Source: Candidatus Muproteobacteria bacterium
GTDB taxonomy: Bacteria; Pseudomonadota; Gammaproteobacteria; Acidiferrobacterales; Sulfurifustaceae
DNA: 8,747 nucleotides
Direction of reading: 5' to 3'
Assembly: GCA_023266455.1 (NCBI GenBank)
Contig: JAHFQD010000061.1
Coordinates: 1 to 8,747, forward strand
Shown: piece after piece, positions 6,667 to 8,747 of the stretch
How positions within the stretch are numbered: position 1 is the stretch's first letter
How the letters are laid out: each line of letters starts with the position of its first letter
Made by a program: the position numbers and the translations under genes
Notes under the pieces: model-generated
Told to the model about the DNA's origin: nothing
Seen by the model: the letters and a program-made list of their open reading frames with translations, nothing else
The model's database searches: none

Positions 6667-7155
6667 TTAACAATTTTCGATGCGCTCTACCTGCTGCTCG
6701 GCGCACGCCTGTAACAACTGCGCGATCGGACCTCGGCCAGGGACCACCATTTTCGGCGCCAACTCCGCCAGCGGCTGTAACACGAACGCGCGTTCGTGCA
6801 TACGCGGATGCGGCAAGGTTAACGCCGGCGTCTCGACGACCTGCGATTCGTACAACAGCAGGTCGAGATCCAGCGTGCGTGGCCCATTACGCTCGGCACT
6901 GCGGATTCGGCCGTGCGCACGTTCAACTTCGAGCAAATACATCATCAACGAGGACGGCGGGAGATCGGTTTGTAATGCGCACACCGCGTTGATGAAAAAC
7001 GGCTGCGCCGTCATACCGATCGGCGCGCTGCGATAGAACGAGGATTTCGCCGCGACGCGCGTCTGCGGCAATCGTGCCAGCGACTGCAACGCCGCACGTA
7101 ATTGCTGTATCGGCTCGTCGAGATTGGCACCAAGACCAACGTAAGCGGTTGCCAT
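6667..7155 (-). CDS. folK: 2-amino-4-hydroxy-6-hydroxymethyldihydropteridine pyrophosphokinase (HPPK)
   Basis: Transfers pyrophosphate from ATP to 6-hydroxymethyl-7,8-dihydropterin, the step before dihydropteroate synthase in folate synthesis. It has 162 residues (E. coli 159). The N-terminus YVGLGANLDEP (5-15) is typical. YRSAPIG (41-47) and QPFFINAV (51-58) form the pterin pocket loops. The family signature GPRTLDLDLL (91-100) supplies the magnesium ligands Asp96 and Asp98, and LPHPRMHERAFVLQPLAEL (114-132) closes the active site. ATG at 7155 lies 5 bp after the pcnB stop, so translation is probably coupled. The pcnB-folK pairing is the same as in E. coli. Confidence 0.96.
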   Translation of the reverse strand: MATAYVGLGANLDEPIQQLRAALQSLARLPQTRVAAKSSFYRSAPIGMTAQPFFINAVCALQTDLPPSSLMMYLLEVERAHGRIRSAERNGPRTLDLDLLLYESQVVETPALTLPHPRMHERAFVLQPLAELAPKMVVPGRGPIAQLLQACAEQQVERIENC

Positions 7156-7160
7156 GATGC

Positions 7161-8516
7161 TTATCCGATCGCTGGATGTGAATTCGGCGAGCGATTGCGG
7201 CCGCCGCGACGTCGGCGTCCGCGACGTTTCTTCGGTGAAGGTGCCAACGCTGCCGTCATTTCACGGCGACCGTCTTCATCCTTCAGTTGGAAGTCTGTCC
7301 ACCACTTCGCCATCGCGGGATCGGCGCCGCCGGTTTCCGCGCACAACAACAAGAAATCGTAAGCCGCGCGAAATCGTGGATGCGTAACTAAACGAAGAGC
7401 GCTACTCGCGCTGGGTTGCTCCAAGCGATGCTGCAAATCCCAGATCTCGCGCATCGGTGTACTAAAGCGGCGCGGAACGGAAATATGTTTCAACTGCTCC
7501 GCCAACACCACATCCGCGGCGTGCGTGAGCGCTTCGGTGTACGGCCGCCCGCGCGCGAGATCGACCTGCATGCGCCGGCGCGCGGGTTCCCACAGCATGG
7601 CGGCGAACAGAAACGCGGGCGTGACCGGCTTGTCCTCGTTCACGCGCGCGTCGGTGTTAGCGAGCGCGCGTGGCACGAGTAGCGTCGGGAAAGTGCCACC
7701 TTCACCGGCCATACATTCTTCGGTAAGCGGGAACAGATAACGAAACAAACCGTTTCGCCGGAGCTGTTCAAACGTTTCCGCGGCGTAACCGCCGTGGAAT
7801 AGTTTGAGCACTTCTTCAAACATGCGCGCTGGCGAAACGGTGGCTAATAATTCGGCGAGATCGTGGATGGGCGCCGCGGTTTTTTCTTCTATACGAAAAC
7901 CGAGCTTGGCGGCGAAACGCACCGCGCGCAGCATGCGCACCGGGTCTTCGCGATAACGCGTCTCGGGATCGCCGATGATGCGGATCACGCCGGCACGTAA
8001 ATCGTCGACGCCGCCGACGTAGTCCATCACCGACAGATCGCGAATGTTGTAATACAGCGCGTTAACGGTGAAGTCGCGGCGCACTGCGTCTTCTTCTTGC
8101 GTGCCGAAAATATTTTGATCGCTCGGCGGCGGTGGGGCGTCTTCTTCCTCCGGCGTCTCGTCGTCGTTCAACTCCGCTTCCACGTCGTGCGGTTCGGTCT
8201 CTTCGACGTCGCGCGGCACCGCGCGGAACGTCGCCACTTCCACAATCTCGCGACCGAAACGTACGTGCACCAAACGGAAACGCCGACCGATGATGCGCGA
8301 GCGCGAGAACAATTTGCGAATTTCCTCCGGACGCGCGTTGGTGACGACGTCGAAATCTTTCGGCTCGCGACCCAACATCAAATCGCGCACGCAACCGCCA
8401 ACGAGCAGACTGGCGTAGCCCGCGTCCTTCAGACGGTGCAGAACTTTAAGAGCGTTCTCGTTGATGAGCCGGCGCGAGATCGAATGGTTTTCGCGCGGAA
8501 TGTTTACCGGTTGGAT
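7161..8516 (-). CDS. pcnB: Poly(A) polymerase I, probably with a non-canonical start codon
   Basis: Adds poly(A) tails to RNA 3' ends, which promotes their decay. Numbered from ATC at 8516, the product is 451 residues. IPRENHSIS leads into LVGGCVRD (38-45), DFDVVTNA with Asp54 and Asp56, IGRRFRLVHV, RRDFTVNALYY with Asp148, and GDPETRYREDPVRMLRAVRFA (182-202). The carboxylates form the class II nucleotidyltransferase active site. A helical body with PAFLFAAMLWEP and PRFRAAYDFL follows. The tail KKRRGRRRRGGRNR (429-442) is the usual basic RNA-binding end. Residues 103-133 form an acidic insert (15 of 31 are Asp/Glu) with PPPP. There is no ATG, GTG or TTG between the in-frame TAA at 8532-8534 and the GTG within LVGGCVRD (8390); starting at that GTG would remove the conserved N-terminus. 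ATC at 8516 has GGAG 8 bases upstream. ATT at 8501 (446 residues) is the alternative. Confidence 0.93.
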   Translation of the reverse strand: MQPVNIPRENHSISRRLINENALKVLHRLKDAGYASLLVGGCVRDLMLGREPKDFDVVTNARPEEIRKLFSRSRIIGRRFRLVHVRFGREIVEVATFRAVPRDVEETEPHDVEAELNDDETPEEEDAPPPPSDQNIFGTQEEDAVRRDFTVNALYYNIRDLSVMDYVGGVDDLRAGVIRIIGDPETRYREDPVRMLRAVRFAAKLGFRIEEKTAAPIHDLAELLATVSPARMFEEVLKLFHGGYAAETFEQLRRNGLFRYLFPLTEECMAGEGGTFPTLLVPRALANTDARVNEDKPVTPAFLFAAMLWEPARRRMQVDLARGRPYTEALTHAADVVLAEQLKHISVPRRFSTPMREIWDLQHRLEQPSASSALRLVTHPRFRAAYDFLLLCAETGGADPAMAKWWTDFQLKDEDGRREMTAALAPSPKKRRGRRRRGGRNRSPNSHPAIG

Positions 8517-8531
8517 TGCTGCGTCTCCAGG
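8499..8531 (-). promoter_or_regulatory. Translation initiation region of pcnB with ATC/ATT start candidates
   Basis: Reading leftwards from the TAA, the minus strand is CCTGGAGACGCAGCAATC, with GGAG 8 bases before ATC (8516-8514). ATT (8501-8499) opens the conserved IPRE block but has no good Shine-Dalgarno sequence before it. AUU and AUC are weak starts discriminated against by initiation factor IF3. From the literature, E. coli pcnB and infC start at AUU, which keeps PcnB scarce. Here the ribosome-binding site favours ATC, while the family precedent is AUU. Confidence 0.6.
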
Positions 8532-8573
8532 TTAAAACTGGACGTCAAAATGAGAGCGGTTTTTGTGTTTCAT
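8532..8573 (-). CDS. Possible 13-residue leader ORF in frame with pcnB
   Basis: ATG at 8573 opens a short frame encoding MKHKNRSHFDVQF and ends at TAA 8534-8532, in the same frame as pcnB and 15 bases before its candidate ATC. It could be a leader peptide whose termination places ribosomes at the pcnB ribosome-binding site. It could also be the original pcnB N-terminus cut off by a nonsense codon, or a chance frame. Its ribosome-binding site is weak, and if the minus-strand -10 at 8593-8588 is used, the transcript would begin only some 8 bases before this ATG. Confidence 0.25.
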   Translation of the reverse strand: MKHKNRSHFDVQF

Positions 8574-8592
8574 GCTCGGGTGTCCGTATAAT
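8563..8592 (+). promoter_or_regulatory. Sigma70 promoter of tRNA-Glu
   Basis: A perfect -10 TATAAT (8587-8592) is preceded by TTGTGT (8563-8568) with an 18-bp spacer. Transcription would begin near 8598-8600, leaving a leader of about 50 bases before the tRNA. The bases after the -10 (acacgccc) are GC-rich, like the discriminators of stable-RNA promoters under stringent control. That regulation is inferred, not shown. Confidence 0.65.
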
Positions 8593-8593
8593 A
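8588..8593 (-). promoter_or_regulatory. Possible pcnB -10 element overlapping the tRNA-Glu -10
   Basis: The 9-mer GTATAATAC (8586-8594) is palindromic about its central base, so the minus strand reads TATTAT, a 5/6 match to the -10 consensus, at 8593-8588. A start near 8581 would place the whole pcnB leader downstream. No convincing -35 is found 16-18 bp upstream, so this is tentative. Confidence 0.3.
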
Positions 8594-8598
8594 CACGC

Positions 8599-8630
8599 CC
8601 GTTGCCGATCAGGGCCAGAATCCGCAACGG
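8599..8630 (+). repeat. Imperfect inverted repeat in the tRNA-Glu leader
   Basis: CCGTTGC (8599-8605) pairs with GCAACGG (8624-8630). Inside a single C-C mismatch, GAT (8607-8609) pairs with ATC (8620-8622) around a 10-base loop, giving ten pairs in all. It begins at about the predicted first transcribed base and is followed by TTTCACC, without a real T-tract. It may be a processing hairpin of the tRNA precursor or an operator between the two divergent genes. Confidence 0.45.
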
Positions 8631-8648
8631 TTTCACCGCATTAAATCC

Positions 8649-8724
8649 GCTCCCTTCGTCTAGTGGCCCAGGACGTCGCCCTCTCACGGCGTAAACAGGG
8701 GTTCGAATCCCCTAGGGAGCGCCA
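8649..8724 (+). tRNA. tRNA-Glu, anticodon CTC (reads GAG)
   Basis: A 76-base tRNA with encoded CCA, closely matching bacterial tRNA-Glu. The acceptor stem GCTCCCT (8649-8655) pairs fully with AGGGAGC (8714-8720), and the discriminator is G8721. The D-arm segment TTCGTCTAGTGGCCCAGGAC is nearly that of E. coli. The anticodon loop CTCTCAC (8681-8687) puts CTC at 8683-8685, where E. coli has TTC. The T arm is AGGGG-TTCGAAT-CCCCT. The anticodon stem TCGCC (8676-8680) and GGCGT (8688-8692) pairs at four positions but leaves T8676 opposite T8692, a U-U mismatch at positions 27-43. It is transcribed away from pcnB, and the window ends 23 bases downstream. Confidence 0.95.
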
Positions 8725-8747
8725 ATTTTCTGAGTTTTTAAAATCAG

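Noticed and set aside
6036..6992. A 318-codon open frame on the plus strand
   Set aside because: It lies antisense to the deoxynucleoside kinase and folK genes, which have full family motifs. Its peptide is rich in Arg/His with no recognisable motif, as expected of a shadow frame in GC-rich DNA.
7161..8390. GTG at 8390 as the pcnB start
   Set aside because: It would begin inside the conserved LVGGCVRD nucleotide-binding motif and discard an N-terminus that clearly matches PcnB.
8730..8747. Inverted repeat CTGAGTTTTTAAAATCAG after tRNA-Glu as a terminator
   Set aside because: The stem is AT-rich with a mismatch and lies at the window edge, so no following T-run can be seen.

Overview
The window looks like a chromosomal housekeeping segment of a moderately GC-rich gammaproteobacterium. 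The order cannot be fixed from the sequence. The clues are the order pcnB-folK-(deoxynucleoside kinase)-panB-panC-panD, which extends the enterobacterial pcnB-folK / panB-panC-panD neighbourhoods, an E. coli-type PcnB, and two bacterial tRNAs with encoded CCA ends. I see no insertion sequences, phage genes, CRISPR array or defence genes.

Layout, left to right. Positions 2-97 (minus) carry what looks like the decayed 3' end of a YihY/BrkB-type membrane protein gene. glk (131-1156, minus) follows and is divergent from tRNA-Leu(CAA) (1233-1319, plus), which has its own promoter. The gap 1320-1531 is AT-richer; it holds one inverted repeat and a weak terminator candidate for the large minus-strand operon. 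That operon is transcribed leftwards in this order: pcnB (7161-8516), folK, a deoxynucleoside kinase, panB, a DUF2214-like membrane protein, panC, panD, pabB and a DUF1648-like membrane protein (1532-2038). The genes are separated by a few bases or overlap by 4 bp, except for a 63-bp gap before panD and a 43-bp gap before the last gene. At the right end tRNA-Glu(CTC) (8649-8724, plus) diverges from pcnB.

Function. PanB, PanC and PanD together make pantothenate (the CoA precursor) from ketoisovalerate, aspartate and ATP. PanB needs 5,10-methylenetetrahydrofolate. FolK and PabB supply the pterin and p-aminobenzoate branches of folate synthesis, so one transcription unit joins folate supply to a folate-consuming step. 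The kinase salvages deoxynucleosides, PcnB polyadenylates RNA, and the two membrane proteins have no known role.

The most notable region is the 130 bp between pcnB and tRNA-Glu. pcnB has no ATG, GTG or TTG in frame between an upstream TAA (8532-8534) and its conserved nucleotidyltransferase motif. It therefore probably starts at ATC (8516) or ATT (8501), reminiscent of the AUU start known for E. coli pcnB. A 13-codon ATG reading frame ends at that same in-frame TAA. A symmetric -10 sequence can be read on both strands, and a long-looped inverted repeat lies in the tRNA-Glu leader. No wholly new multi-gene system is evident; the novelty, if any, lies in how pcnB is started and regulated.
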